NCBI GenBank assembly: GCA_965601455.1
Contig: OZ271831.1
Coordinates: forward strand, 620,001 to 684,000
DNA from: JANQEU01 sp965601455
GTDB lineage: Bacteria; Bacteroidota; Bacteroidia; Cytophagales; Cyclobacteriaceae
Reading direction: 5' to 3'
DNA: 64,000 nt
This document shows positions 25,016 to 32,945 of this stretch, one piece after another. Positions within the stretch are counted from its first letter, which is position 1, and each line of letters opens with the position of its first letter. Position numbers and translations under genes: made by a program. The notes under the pieces are model-generated. The model was not told the origin of the DNA and did not search any database. It was given only the letters and a program-made list of their open reading frames with translations.

Positions 25016-26182
25016 ATGAGAAAATCTTATTTTATCATCGGCATTCTATCATTTACCTACCTATGCCATGCTCAGACCTTGGAATCCTGGCAATATGTTC
25101 AGATTGATGATACTAAATCAAAATGGGGGGATTATGCCGATCCGGATTGGTTAAGATATTTCGGTGTGGCCGGAGGTGATGTGAATGGTGATGGATTATC
25201 TGACATCGTATCAGGTCGTTGGATATACCTTAATCAGGGGTCGCTTTCTGGCGAATGGAAAAAGGTTGATATGGGAAGAAATATAGATGGAATTCTGGTA
25301 ATGGATGTGGATGGAGACCGATACATGGATATAATTGGACAGGCACTACCGAATTTATATTGGATTGAAGCTGAAAATGCATCTGGTTATGACTGGAAGA
25401 TTGTAAAAATTGGGGAGGTGCCAGCAACTTCACATGTCAACAGCCAGGGATTTACTCAGGCACAAATCTTTGAAGGGGACAAGGAAGAATTTGTTATTGC
25501 TGGAAACGGGAATATCTATCTTTTCAGGGTTCCGGAGGATCCCGAAAACGATTCATGGGGTGGCAATCTCATTTGTAAGAACACCTCGGATGAGGGTATC
25601 GGTCTGGGTGATATCGATGGAGATGGCGATTTAGATCTTGCTGCTGGTAGAAGACCGCCAGGAGAAGATGAACCCAAAATTGCTGTTTGGTTTGAAAATC
25701 CGGGTTCCGATGAGGTACCTTGGAAAGACACCGAAATTGGCCGTACCGAACATCCCGCAGATCGATTTGGACTGGAGGATTTTGATGGAGATGGAAATCT
25801 CGAATTATTGGTTTGCGAGGAAAGATGGCCTGGAGAGCAACCGGACGCGAATATTTACTATTTCGAAAAGGAAATCGATAAGTCCTCCTGGAATAGAAAA
25901 TTGATTACCACACAATACTCCAGCAACAACCTGGATATCGCTGATATGAATGGTGATAAACTACCTGATTTCATAACCAGTGAACACAAGGGGTCATCAC
26001 TGGATCTTCAACTTTGGATTAACAATGGAAAAGGTGGCTTTAAAAAGCTGATACTAGATTCAGGCAAAGAAAGTCATCTTGGAACCCAGCTATATGATAT
26101 GGACGGTGATGGAGATCTGGACATCATTAGTGCCGGTTGGGATCAGCATCAATTCGTCCATTTGTGGATTAATAATCCATAG
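25016..26182 (+). CDS. secreted FG-GAP/VCBS-repeat protein
   Basis: The 388-residue protein has a signal peptide (about 1-20, ending LCHAQ) and a beta-propeller built from FG-GAP/VCBS repeats. Calcium-binding-type loops recur: DVNGDGLSD, DVDGDRYMD, DIDGDGDLD, DFDGDGNLE, DMNGDKLPD and DMDGDGDLD. Such propellers bind glycans or proteins at the cell surface or in the periplasm. It is the first gene of a plus-strand run (gaps of 9, 6, 129 and 11 bases) that continues with an unknown lipoprotein, a second FG-GAP lipoprotein, a DUF1080 lipoprotein and a Tat oxidoreductase. A glycan-binding role in that pathway is an inference from context. Confidence 0.88.
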   Translation: MRKSYFIIGILSFTYLCHAQTLESWQYVQIDDTKSKWGDYADPDWLRYFGVAGGDVNGDGLSDIVSGRWIYLNQGSLSGEWKKVDMGRNIDGILVMDVDGDRYMDIIGQALPNLYWIEAENASGYDWKIVKIGEVPATSHVNSQGFTQAQIFEGDKEEFVIAGNGNIYLFRVPEDPENDSWGGNLICKNTSDEGIGLGDIDGDGDLDLAAGRRPPGEDEPKIAVWFENPGSDEVPWKDTEIGRTEHPADRFGLEDFDGDGNLELLVCEERWPGEQPDANIYYFEKEIDKSSWNRKLITTQYSSNNLDIADMNGDKLPDFITSEHKGSSLDLQLWINNGKGGFKKLILDSGKESHLGTQLYDMDGDGDLDIISAGWDQHQFVHLWINNP

Positions 26183-26191
26183 ACCCTCAGC

Positions 26192-27040
26192 ATGGTTAGG
26201 AAGCTCATCATTGTGTCTTCATTTCTCTGGTCCTGTAATCAGGATTCGATAATGATAGATGAAAACTACCAGCACGAAGGACAGGATGCCTATCGCATTG
26301 AAACCCCATCAGCAACTTATGTTTATCAGAAGGAAGCAGGTGGATTTTCGTCGATAATGGATTCGAATGGAATTGACTGGATTCAATTCAAGAAAAGCGA
26401 TAGCGCATATTATCCGTCCTCTGCGGCATCTGACTATCGTGGACTACCAAACATGGTGTACAAATCAGAAGATGGTGGTTGCGGTCATCCAGGGTTCGAT
26501 AAGATGCAATCAATCTTGCTACCTGGAAACAGGATAAAGTCAGTTTCCAAAAGTGGGAAATGGGAATGGATATGGAGTTTTTTTAGTGATCGTGCCGAGT
26601 TGGAGGTCGTTCGTACAGATCCGGATACACCTTATTGGTTTCTCTACGAAGGTCCGGTGGCTGGTAAGTTTAGTCCAGGTACCCACTACTGGGGTAATAA
26701 TTTAGATGGACCGCTCACCGATACTCCCGATTTGGTGTTGGGTCCGGAATTATATGGAAACTGGCAAGTAGTATATTTTGGAGATCGGAATTACAATCAA
26801 ACACTTTTCATAAAGAAGCAGACATCTGACGAGATTAAGGACCTTTTTACGTATATGGGGAATTCCATGGAAGGTAACGAGTCGGATGATGGGATGATCG
26901 TCTTCGGTTTTGGTCGGGATAAAGGAGCAACTCCACTTTTAAATACGCCAGATCGTTTTCTCATTGGATTTTACAACAAAAGAATTTCTAGTAAAGGAGA
27001 TCATCTGCAACTTCTAAATTACATTATGAACATAAACTAA
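26192..27040 (+). CDS. uncharacterised lipoprotein in glycan module
   Basis: The 282-residue product has a lipoprotein signal (IVSSFLWSCNQDS, Cys near residue 15). The rest is beta-rich with many Trp, Tyr and Gly residues, for example AGGFSSIMDSNGIDWIQF, ASDYRGLPNMVY, GGCGHPGFDKM and GTHYWGNNLDGP. The DSNGIDWI stretch and aromatic spacing recall galactose-mutarotase-like or supersandwich carbohydrate-active folds, but I do not recognise a named family and see no definite catalytic pair. It lies between two FG-GAP proteins, 9 and 6 bases away, so it belongs to the same operon. A role in binding or processing a sugar substrate is plausible but unproven. Confidence 0.75.
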   Translation: MVRKLIIVSSFLWSCNQDSIMIDENYQHEGQDAYRIETPSATYVYQKEAGGFSSIMDSNGIDWIQFKKSDSAYYPSSAASDYRGLPNMVYKSEDGGCGHPGFDKMQSILLPGNRIKSVSKSGKWEWIWSFFSDRAELEVVRTDPDTPYWFLYEGPVAGKFSPGTHYWGNNLDGPLTDTPDLVLGPELYGNWQVVYFGDRNYNQTLFIKKQTSDEIKDLFTYMGNSMEGNESDDGMIVFGFGRDKGATPLLNTPDRFLIGFYNKRISSKGDHLQLLNYIMNIN

Positions 27041-27046
27041 TCAGCA

Positions 27047-28285
27047 ATGAAAGCACTATACATACCATTGATTCTCCTCTTTATTTTGTCTTGCACGCAA
27101 CAGCAGAAAGAGGTTACGGATGAAACGAGGGATGAATCACCAAAAGAGCTAGCTTTTACCGAGATAAAGGTGAGTGACAGCGCTCAATTATGGTGGGCGC
27201 GCGACTTTGTCGATGTCGACGGGGATGGTCTTTTGGATGTGGCTTTGATCAATAACAACGGCTCGGGTGGATGGATGGGTTATTTAAAGTCAAATGACCA
27301 GGGTCTGCCCTGGGAAACCATTATTGTCGCTGAGATGTCACCAAATGGATTGCCTTTTGCTTCCGGTGACCTCGAAGTGGATGATCTGGATAATGACGGT
27401 GATATCGACCTGATCGGGGTCGAGCATCCGGGTGAGTGGTCGGACGCCGATGCCGACGCCACGCTCTTTTGGTACGAGCAAACGGAAGATGGGTGGGTAC
27501 CGCGAAAAATTGGTGTAATTCCAAGTGCTTTGAAAGATATGAGTATTGCAGATCTGAATGGTGATCTGGTTCCTGAAATCATAACCGCCACTTATAACGC
27601 TGAAGTACTTTCAGTTTTTACCCGTAAGGAAGGGGGGGAGTTTACTGAAGCATGGAATTTGCTCATCGACAACTTACATGAAGGCATGGATATTGGAGAT
27701 CTTGATGGCGATGGAGATCAGGATATTGCAACTAATGGATATTGGTTGCCCAACCCTGGGGTTCTGGAAGGACCTTGGGCGGTTGAAACCATCGATGAAC
27801 AATGGTACAATCAAGAAGAGGATCATTGGTCTAGAAATGCCACTAAGAATGCTTGTTTTGATGTTGATAATGACGGAAAAGATGAAGTGTTTATTAGTCA
27901 TTCAGAGAAGGCCGGTTATCCAATTGCCAGGTACGATTTTGAAGATGGAAATTGGGAAAGGACTATCGTGGTGGAGGAAGTGGCTGCTGCTCACAGTTTA
28001 CAGATTGTTGACCTGGATATGGACGGTCAATATGAAATTGCAACCGGTGTAAATCGTAATCGGATGCGCGATATCAGTAAGGAGCTTGAAATCGATGAAC
28101 CTTCCATATTTCCGGTGATGTATCTTAAATGGGAGGAGAACTCGTGGGTTGAAACCCGTATTAGCGAAAAGGGAGTTTACAATTTGTTAGCTGGTGATTT
28201 TGAAGGAGATGGAGACATTGACTTTATCAGGCTGACTTCTCATGATGAAAAAGATATGTGGTTGGTTAAGAATGAATGGAACTAA
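27047..28285 (+). CDS. FG-GAP/VCBS-repeat lipoprotein
   Basis: The 412-residue protein starts with a lipoprotein signal (LLFILSCTQQ, Cys near 16). A propeller follows with acidic calcium-type loops DVDGDGLLD, DLDNDGDID, DLNGDLVPE, DLDGDGDQD, DVDNDGKDE, DLDMDGQYE and DFEGDGDID. It is a paralogue of the soluble FG-GAP protein at 25016 but is lipid-anchored. The pair may form a surface or periplasmic glycan-binding unit, with the unknown lipoprotein between them as partner. A 129-base gap with a possible promoter separates it from the DUF1080 gene. Confidence 0.87.
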   Translation: MKALYIPLILLFILSCTQQQKEVTDETRDESPKELAFTEIKVSDSAQLWWARDFVDVDGDGLLDVALINNNGSGGWMGYLKSNDQGLPWETIIVAEMSPNGLPFASGDLEVDDLDNDGDIDLIGVEHPGEWSDADADATLFWYEQTEDGWVPRKIGVIPSALKDMSIADLNGDLVPEIITATYNAEVLSVFTRKEGGEFTEAWNLLIDNLHEGMDIGDLDGDGDQDIATNGYWLPNPGVLEGPWAVETIDEQWYNQEEDHWSRNATKNACFDVDNDGKDEVFISHSEKAGYPIARYDFEDGNWERTIVVEEVAAAHSLQIVDLDMDGQYEIATGVNRNRMRDISKELEIDEPSIFPVMYLKWEENSWVETRISEKGVYNLLAGDFEGDGDIDFIRLTSHDEKDMWLVKNEWN

Positions 28286-28382
28286 CTTTTGGAGTTGTTT
28301 TAATCAGCTTCTTTTCATAGCCTGGTTTAATCTTTCCTTCGTAATTCATCAAATCCCGTCAGGGAAATAATTCTCTAGATAG

Positions 28383-28390
28383 TAACTTTA
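28383..28390 (+). promoter_or_regulatory. possible -7 box TAACTTTA before the DUF1080 lipoprotein gene
   Basis: TAACTTTA differs from TAnnTTTG only at the last base and lies 24 bases before the ATG at 28415, the typical distance in this window. The rest of the 129-base gap shows no clear terminator. Confidence 0.35.
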
Positions 28391-28414
28391 GACAAAACCT
28401 AATAGCATTCAATT

Positions 28415-29212
28415 ATGAAATGGATTAACCTACTTGCAATTGCCCTTTTTATCGCCTCTTGTTCTTCAGGATCTCAGCAGAATGAAGCTATTGAAGAATC
28501 AACTGAGGGGGAAGCAAGCACTCCAGTTGTTACCAGTCAAAATCAATTGACAGAAGGAGAGGAGGCTTCAGGATGGATCTTGATGTTTGATGGTGAGACA
28601 ACAGCGGGTTGGAGAGGATACGGAATAGAGGGTTTCCCTGCCGTTTGGCAGATTAAGGATGAATCACTTTATGTCATTGGGATGGAGAAACGATCGGAGG
28701 AGCAGAAGGCAGGTAAGGGAGATATTATCTACGATCAGGAGTTTCAGGATTTCCACCTGAAGTTAGAATGGAAGATATCAGAAGCCGGTAATTCCGGAAT
28801 TTTTTACCTGGGGCAGGAAGATCCCGAGTTGGGGCCCATTTACATGACAGCACCCGAAATGCAGGTACTGGATAATGCAGCTCACCCGGATGCTAATCAG
28901 GGAAAAGATGGTAATCGGCAGGCGGGATCCTTGTATGATTTAATCCCAGCTTCTCCTCAGAATGCAAAACCTGCCGGTGAATGGAATACTGCTGAGGTCA
29001 TCAAAAGGGGAAGTCAGGTCATTCATAAGCAAAACGGTGAAGAAGTGGTATTTTATCAAATCGGAACTGACGAATGGAAAGAGTTAGTTTCAGGGAGTAA
29101 GTTCCCCGGACTAAATGAAAACTGGGTAAATGTTGCGGAAAAAGGGTACATAGGCTTGCAGGATCACGATAATGATGTCTGGTTCCGAAACATTAAAATA
29201 AAGGAATTGTAA
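28415..29212 (+). CDS. DUF1080 (3-keto-disaccharide hydrolase family) lipoprotein
   Basis: The 265-residue protein has a lipoprotein signal (LFIASCSSGS, Cys near 16), an acidic linker (about 20-50) and one DUF1080 domain (about 50-265): GWILMFDGETTAGWRGYG, KLEWKISEAGNSGIFYLG, MQVLDNAAHPDANQGKDGN and QAGSLYDLIPA, ending in YIGLQDHDNDVWFRNIKI. It belongs to the same subgroup as the C-terminal domain of the double protein at 14854. The expected activity is hydrolysis of 3-keto glycosides outside the cytoplasm. It precedes the Tat oxidoreductase gene by 11 bases, a pairing that repeats the arrangement at 14854-17432. Confidence 0.92.
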   Translation: MKWINLLAIALFIASCSSGSQQNEAIEESTEGEASTPVVTSQNQLTEGEEASGWILMFDGETTAGWRGYGIEGFPAVWQIKDESLYVIGMEKRSEEQKAGKGDIIYDQEFQDFHLKLEWKISEAGNSGIFYLGQEDPELGPIYMTAPEMQVLDNAAHPDANQGKDGNRQAGSLYDLIPASPQNAKPAGEWNTAEVIKRGSQVIHKQNGEEVVFYQIGTDEWKELVSGSKFPGLNENWVNVAEKGYIGLQDHDNDVWFRNIKIKEL

Positions 29213-29223
29213 ACCCTTCACTC

Positions 29224-30705
29224 ATGAAGAAATCGAATATCTCACCCCGGCAACGAAGAGACTTCCTTAAGAAGACTGCGCTTGGAGCAGCGGCGTTTAC
29301 AATTGTTCCTCGTCACGTGATTGGCGGTCCAAATTTTATTGCTCCAAGTGATAAACTAAATCTTGCCTCTATTGGAGCTGGAGGTAAAGGCTGGACTGAC
29401 ATTCGCAACGCCTTTAACGAAGGCAAGGAGAATGTGGTGGCCATTTGCGATATCGATACGAAAAGAGCGGGAAATGCCATTCAGAAATGGCCTGATGCCA
29501 AGGTATATGCTGATTTCCGCAGGATGTTGGAAAAGGAGAAAGACATTGATGCAGTTACTATTTCTACCCCGGATCATACCCATACAGTCGCGGCAATGGC
29601 TTGCATGGATATGGGAATTCATGTGTATGTACAAAAGCCGCTGACCCATAATATCAGGGAAGCCAGACTGCTTACTGAAAAGGCCAGAGAGAAGAAAATT
29701 GTAAGCCAGATGGGTAATCAGGGTGCCTCTAACAGAGAGCAAGTCCAGATGCAGGACTGGTTTAATCAGGGATTGATTGGAAATGTAAGCGAAGTAAAGG
29801 TTTGGACCAATCGCCCCGTGTGGCCTCAAGGAATACCCTTCCCGACAGAGAAGCCACCGTTGCCGGATCAGATTGGAAAAAAAGAGTGGGATTACTTTAT
29901 TGGGCCTGCCGAGTACATGGATTATCACCCGCTGTTTCATCCATTCAAGTGGAGGGGATGGTGGAATTTTGGAACCGGTGCCTTAGGTGATATGGGTTGT
30001 CACTTGATGGATCCTCCTTTCAGGGTGTTGGGACTGGGTTACCCTACTGAAGTAGAATGTAGCGTTGGTCAGGTATTCCTTCGGGATTGGGTACCAGAAT
30101 ATATACCCGAAGGTTGCCCTCCGTCTTCTCATGTCCAACTAAAGTTTTCCGCAACGGAAAAGAATCCGATGGACATTCAATTGACCTGGACCGATGGAGG
30201 TATTCGCCCCATGCACCCGGATCTGATCCCTCCCAGCGATGATCTGGGTGAACCCGGATCTGGAAATGGAGTAATCATGATCGGGGAAAAGGGAATTATG
30301 ACCTGTGGAGTATATGGACTACGTCCAAAGGTTTACCTAAATAATGGGGACGTTTTGACCATGCCTGAGGATTATAAGACTTCCAATGAGTATGCAACTG
30401 AATTACCGGAGTACGGACACCAGGTACTCTGGACCGACGCCATCAAAGAAGGTTACATGGGAGAAAAACATAAAGCCCTAACATCCTCTTTTGACTATGC
30501 CGGTCCTTTGACTGAAACCGTCCTTATGGGTAATCTTGCTATCAGAAGTTATCAAACGAAGACAGGAGAAGATGATCGTAATCGACCATTATTCGAAGGT
30601 AGAGTAAAGATGCTTTGGGATGGTGATAATATGAAGATCACAAACTATGATGCGGCAAACGAATTTGTTGGCAGAGAATACAGGGAAGGGTGGGAGCTCG
30701 GCTAG
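29224..30705 (+). CDS. Tat-exported Gfo/Idh/MocA-family oxidoreductase
   Basis: The 493-residue protein has a strong twin-arginine signal (RQRRDFLKKTALGAAAF). The Rossmann domain has LASIGAGGKGWTDI near residue 49 and AVTISTPDHTHTVAAM near 115, and a QKPLTHN motif near 138 where EKP is usual. The C-terminal domain contains FGTGALGDMGCHLMDPPFRV, with the probable catalytic His, and conserved PSSHVQLKF. This long form, with the RGWWNFGTGALGDMGCH motif, belongs to the Bacteroidota/Planctomycetes exported subgroup. It is the terminal gene of the second module and is followed by a weak hairpin-plus-T terminator. The probable role is oxidation or reduction of the sugar handled by the DUF1080 lipoprotein. 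Confidence 0.92.
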   Translation: MKKSNISPRQRRDFLKKTALGAAAFTIVPRHVIGGPNFIAPSDKLNLASIGAGGKGWTDIRNAFNEGKENVVAICDIDTKRAGNAIQKWPDAKVYADFRRMLEKEKDIDAVTISTPDHTHTVAAMACMDMGIHVYVQKPLTHNIREARLLTEKAREKKIVSQMGNQGASNREQVQMQDWFNQGLIGNVSEVKVWTNRPVWPQGIPFPTEKPPLPDQIGKKEWDYFIGPAEYMDYHPLFHPFKWRGWWNFGTGALGDMGCHLMDPPFRVLGLGYPTEVECSVGQVFLRDWVPEYIPEGCPPSSHVQLKFSATEKNPMDIQLTWTDGGIRPMHPDLIPPSDDLGEPGSGNGVIMIGEKGIMTCGVYGLRPKVYLNNGDVLTMPEDYKTSNEYATELPEYGHQVLWTDAIKEGYMGEKHKALTSSFDYAGPLTETVLMGNLAIRSYQTKTGEDDRNRPLFEGRVKMLWDGDNMKITNYDAANEFVGREYREGWELG

Positions 30706-30732
30706 GATTCTAATCCATCCCAGGGTACTTGC

Positions 30733-30759
30733 CTTTTGATAGTATTCAAAAGTTTATTT
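30733..30759 (+). terminator. weak hairpin terminator after the second glycan module
   Basis: CTTTTGA / TCAAAAG form a perfect 7-bp stem with a TAGTAT loop (30733-30752), followed by TTTATTTT. It is AT-rich, so the hairpin is weak. The convergent gene's stop codon lies in the T run. Confidence 0.4.
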
Positions 30760-31083
30760 TGGATCCAGACTCATCACGTAGTCATAGCTTTCATTAAGGT
30801 ATATAGCGAGTGAATCGAGATCTTTAAACATGGATTCAGGGATTAAAACATATCCATGCATCACGGCATTATACGATTTGAATAGTGTGCTATCCCATTC
30901 TTCCATGTATTTCGCCTGTACCTCCTTGGAGAATCGTATTCCCAGTTCACCGTCTTTATTCAATGTAGAAAACATATGTCCATTGGCGGAAGTATAAGGC
31001 ACGGTCTTTCCTTTTCTTTCAAATCTTGGACACCTGGAGACCAGGTCGTCATAGATTTTTAATGTGTCTTCCCATTTACTCAT
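30754..31083 (-). CDS. TfoX N-terminal-like domain protein
   Basis: The 109-residue cytoplasmic protein has an N-terminal helix with DDLVSRCPRFERKGKTVPYTSANGHMFSTL, then ELGIRFSKE, and a C-terminal part with SYNAVMHGYVLIPESMFKD. The layout of a short helix, a GxMF-type strand, a RLS/RFS strand and an EYV/GYVLIP strand matches the small TfoX/Sxy N-terminal domain and MmcQ-like folds. Stand-alone members are widespread and uncharacterised. The competence role of Sxy should not be transferred. It is convergent with the module ending at 30705 and 33 bases upstream of nothing else on its strand. Confidence 0.7.
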   Translation of the reverse strand: MSKWEDTLKIYDDLVSRCPRFERKGKTVPYTSANGHMFSTLNKDGELGIRFSKEVQAKYMEEWDSTLFKSYNAVMHGYVLIPESMFKDLDSLAIYLNESYDYVMSLDPK

Positions 31084-31116
31084 GGTATAAAGTAATTGAC
31101 TTTTGAAATGTTGCCG

Positions 31117-31317
31117 TTAATCCTGGTGTGTTGCAGGCTGTAAATCTTCTGCTCCAGGTAGAAAGCCGGCGAGTTGAGAAGGATCATGGATAAGCACAGG
31201 AAGATGCTGAGAACATATTTTTAGATTCATACCCTTGAATTCCACGGAGATTAAGGGAACTTCTTCAGCGCTTCGTCCGCACAGAAGACACTTATTTGGT
31301 TCTGGTAAACTACTCAT
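31117..31317 (-). CDS. small CxxC protein of unknown function
   Basis: From the ATG at 31317 the protein has 66 residues; another in-frame ATG at 31332 would add five. It contains CLLCGRS near the N-terminus, then VEFKGMNLKICSQHLPVLIHDP. Two CxxC cysteines with a later C..H pair suggest a small zinc-binding fold. The end is short and polar. Similar small proteins with a single CxxCG and a later ICxxHLP are familiar from other Bacteroidota, but without a known role. It is upstream of the TfoX-like gene on the same strand (33-base gap), possibly in one transcript. Confidence 0.65.
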   Translation of the reverse strand: MSSLPEPNKCLLCGRSAEEVPLISVEFKGMNLKICSQHLPVLIHDPSQLAGFLPGAEDLQPATHQD

Positions 31318-31418
31318 GCTTTTTTCAAACAAGTATAGGATAGCTTGCGTAAGCCAAAACTGCTATTTGTTAGAGAGTAACATGATGTTTGCCACAAAAG
31401 AGAACGCAGTAAGGACAA

Positions 31419-31805
31419 TTACAACTTAGTAAATAAGAACTGTGTGTAATCGATAATCCCAATATATTCACCGTTTTCCTCCACTGGAGCTATTTTAACA
31501 TCATAATTATGCATCAGTCTTGGGACATATTTAATATTCAAATGAGCTGAAATGGAGAAAACAGGCTTTGTCATGATTTCATAGACACTAACCTCGTCCA
31601 GTGTTTTGTTTGGTATGATTACTCCTTTGATCACATCATTGACAGTGACAATACCATTCGCATCTGCACTGTTTCTTTTTTTAATGATTAATACCTGAAC
31701 GTCATGCTCTTTCATCAATTGAACAGCATGTCTGACACTTGATAAACCATCAATAAAGAATAGTTTCTTTGATGCGATGTCTTTGGCTTTAACGAATGTT
31801 TCCAT
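31419..31805 (-). CDS. two-CBS-domain protein
   Basis: The 128-residue protein is two tandem CBS motifs with no other domain: residues about 1-62 (VRHAVQLMKEHDVQVLIIKK ... GIVTVNDVIKGVI) and about 68-128 (VYEIMTKPVFSISAHLNI ... YIGIIDYTQFLF). CBS pairs bind adenosyl ligands such as ATP, AMP or c-di-AMP and act as sensors. It is the last gene of a four-gene operon, 13 bases after the PII-like gene, and would supply a second nucleotide-sensing input to the DUF1538 membrane pair. Confidence 0.9.
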   Translation of the reverse strand: METFVKAKDIASKKLFFIDGLSSVRHAVQLMKEHDVQVLIIKKRNSADANGIVTVNDVIKGVIIPNKTLDEVSVYEIMTKPVFSISAHLNIKYVPRLMHNYDVKIAPVEENGEYIGIIDYTQFLFTKL

Positions 31806-31818
31806 AAAACAAAAAAGT

Positions 31819-32163
31819 CTATAATTGTTCGGTTTTAAGGTTCTCCCTGATTTTTTTGATCTGTTTTGATAGGCCAGCTACTTTGTCTATCTGTAAGGTG
31901 ATAAGAATCCCATTCCCGGGATCTTCTATATCACATTCCTCGGATACCGCATTCATGATCTTATTGGTGTGATGTTCTTCCACTACGAAAAGCACAATAT
32001 CCGTTTTATCCTGGATGGACAGGCCTAGAAATTGGCTGGGCTCTATACCGGTACCTTTTCCCTGGATGATCACATCACCCGTTGCACCGGTCTTTTTTGC
32101 TGTTTCAATTACTTTTTCTGTGATACTAGGGTTCACAAATGCCACAATTAGGTTAAATCTCAT
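31819..32163 (-). CDS. PII-like signalling protein
   Basis: The 114-residue protein has the ferredoxin-like PII layout: N-terminal strand RFNLIVAFVNPSITEKVIETAKKTGATG, a T-loop-like stretch (IIQGKGTGIEP) that is shorter and lacks the usual uridylylated Tyr, a DIVLFVVEEHHTNKI strand-helix, and the C-terminal nucleotide-site segment DPGNGILITLQIDKVAGL. It is not GlnB or GlnK. Its start overlaps the end of the second DUF1538 gene by four bases. Such PII-like proteins usually bind a nucleotide and regulate the membrane transporter encoded beside them; that fits here but is inferred. Confidence 0.88.
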   Translation of the reverse strand: MRFNLIVAFVNPSITEKVIETAKKTGATGDVIIQGKGTGIEPSQFLGLSIQDKTDIVLFVVEEHHTNKIMNAVSEECDIEDPGNGILITLQIDKVAGLSKQIKKIRENLKTEQL

Positions 32164-32939
32164 AGTTTGTGTTTTTTGATCGTATTCAATTTCCGAATTA
32201 AGTCATTTATCATAGCGTAACCCAGGACCGTGATCATGGGGAAGACGCTAGCAAAAGCGATTAGGCCAAAGCCATCAATCGCCGGGTTTCTACCCGGAAC
32301 AACGGAAGCTAATCCAAGTCCGAGAGCTGTTACAATTGGTACTGTAACTGTGGAAGTTGTTACACCCCCTGAGTCATAAGCCAGTGCCACAATGTCTTTT
32401 TTTACCAATATTGTTTGGATCACCACAATAATATAACCCACCATAATGTACGTAGCCAGGGAGTCTCCAACAACAATGCGATACGTTCCAATGACCAGAG
32501 CCAGTGCTACGCCAATTGCAACAATCAGACGTAAATGAAACGTACGAATGGTTCCTCCTGAAACCTCATTAGCCTTGATTGCCACCGCATAAAGAGAAGG
32601 TTCGGCGATAGTTGTAGAGAATCCAATTAAAGCGGAAAAGATATAAATCCAATAGTAAGCTTTCCAATCAGTGAATGAACCGGAGTAATGAATGCTGATA
32701 AATTCAGGTTTAGAAAGCTGAGTAGCCATCAATTCACCTAAAGGGAAGAGTGCTTTTTCAAGTCCAATTAGGAAGAATGTCAACCCAAGGATAACCATGG
32801 TAACTCCAAGAGCCACTTTTTTTAGGTTTGGTATTGATTTTTTGATGATAAACAGCTGAAAAACGGCAATGAGGATGACGATAGGTGCGACGTCCTTTAT
32901 AGTACTGATGAAGGTGCTGCCAATATCATCCAGTGTCAT
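32160..32939 (-). CDS. DUF1538 membrane protein, second copy (UmpB-like)
   Basis: The 259-residue protein has about six to seven spans and the family's signature segments: an N-terminal VILIAVFQLFIIKKSIPNLKK, GLTFFLIGLEKALFPLGE, FSTTIAEPSLYAVA near residue 105, and the repeat motif VALAYDSGGVTTSTVTVPIVTALGLGLASVVPGRNPAIDGFGLIAFASVFPMI (two parts). It pairs with the paralogue 6 bases upstream. From memory, a DUF1538 pair from a Halomonas species was described as a two-component Na+(Li+,K+)/H+ antiporter called UmpAB. If that holds here, this is one half of a cation/proton antiporter in the inner membrane, controlled by the PII-like and CBS proteins encoded next to it. Confidence 0.88.
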   Translation of the reverse strand: MTLDDIGSTFISTIKDVAPIVILIAVFQLFIIKKSIPNLKKVALGVTMVILGLTFFLIGLEKALFPLGELMATQLSKPEFISIHYSGSFTDWKAYYWIYIFSALIGFSTTIAEPSLYAVAIKANEVSGGTIRTFHLRLIVAIGVALALVIGTYRIVVGDSLATYIMVGYIIVVIQTILVKKDIVALAYDSGGVTTSTVTVPIVTALGLGLASVVPGRNPAIDGFGLIAFASVFPMITVLGYAMINDLIRKLNTIKKHKL

Positions 32940-32945
32940 AAATAC

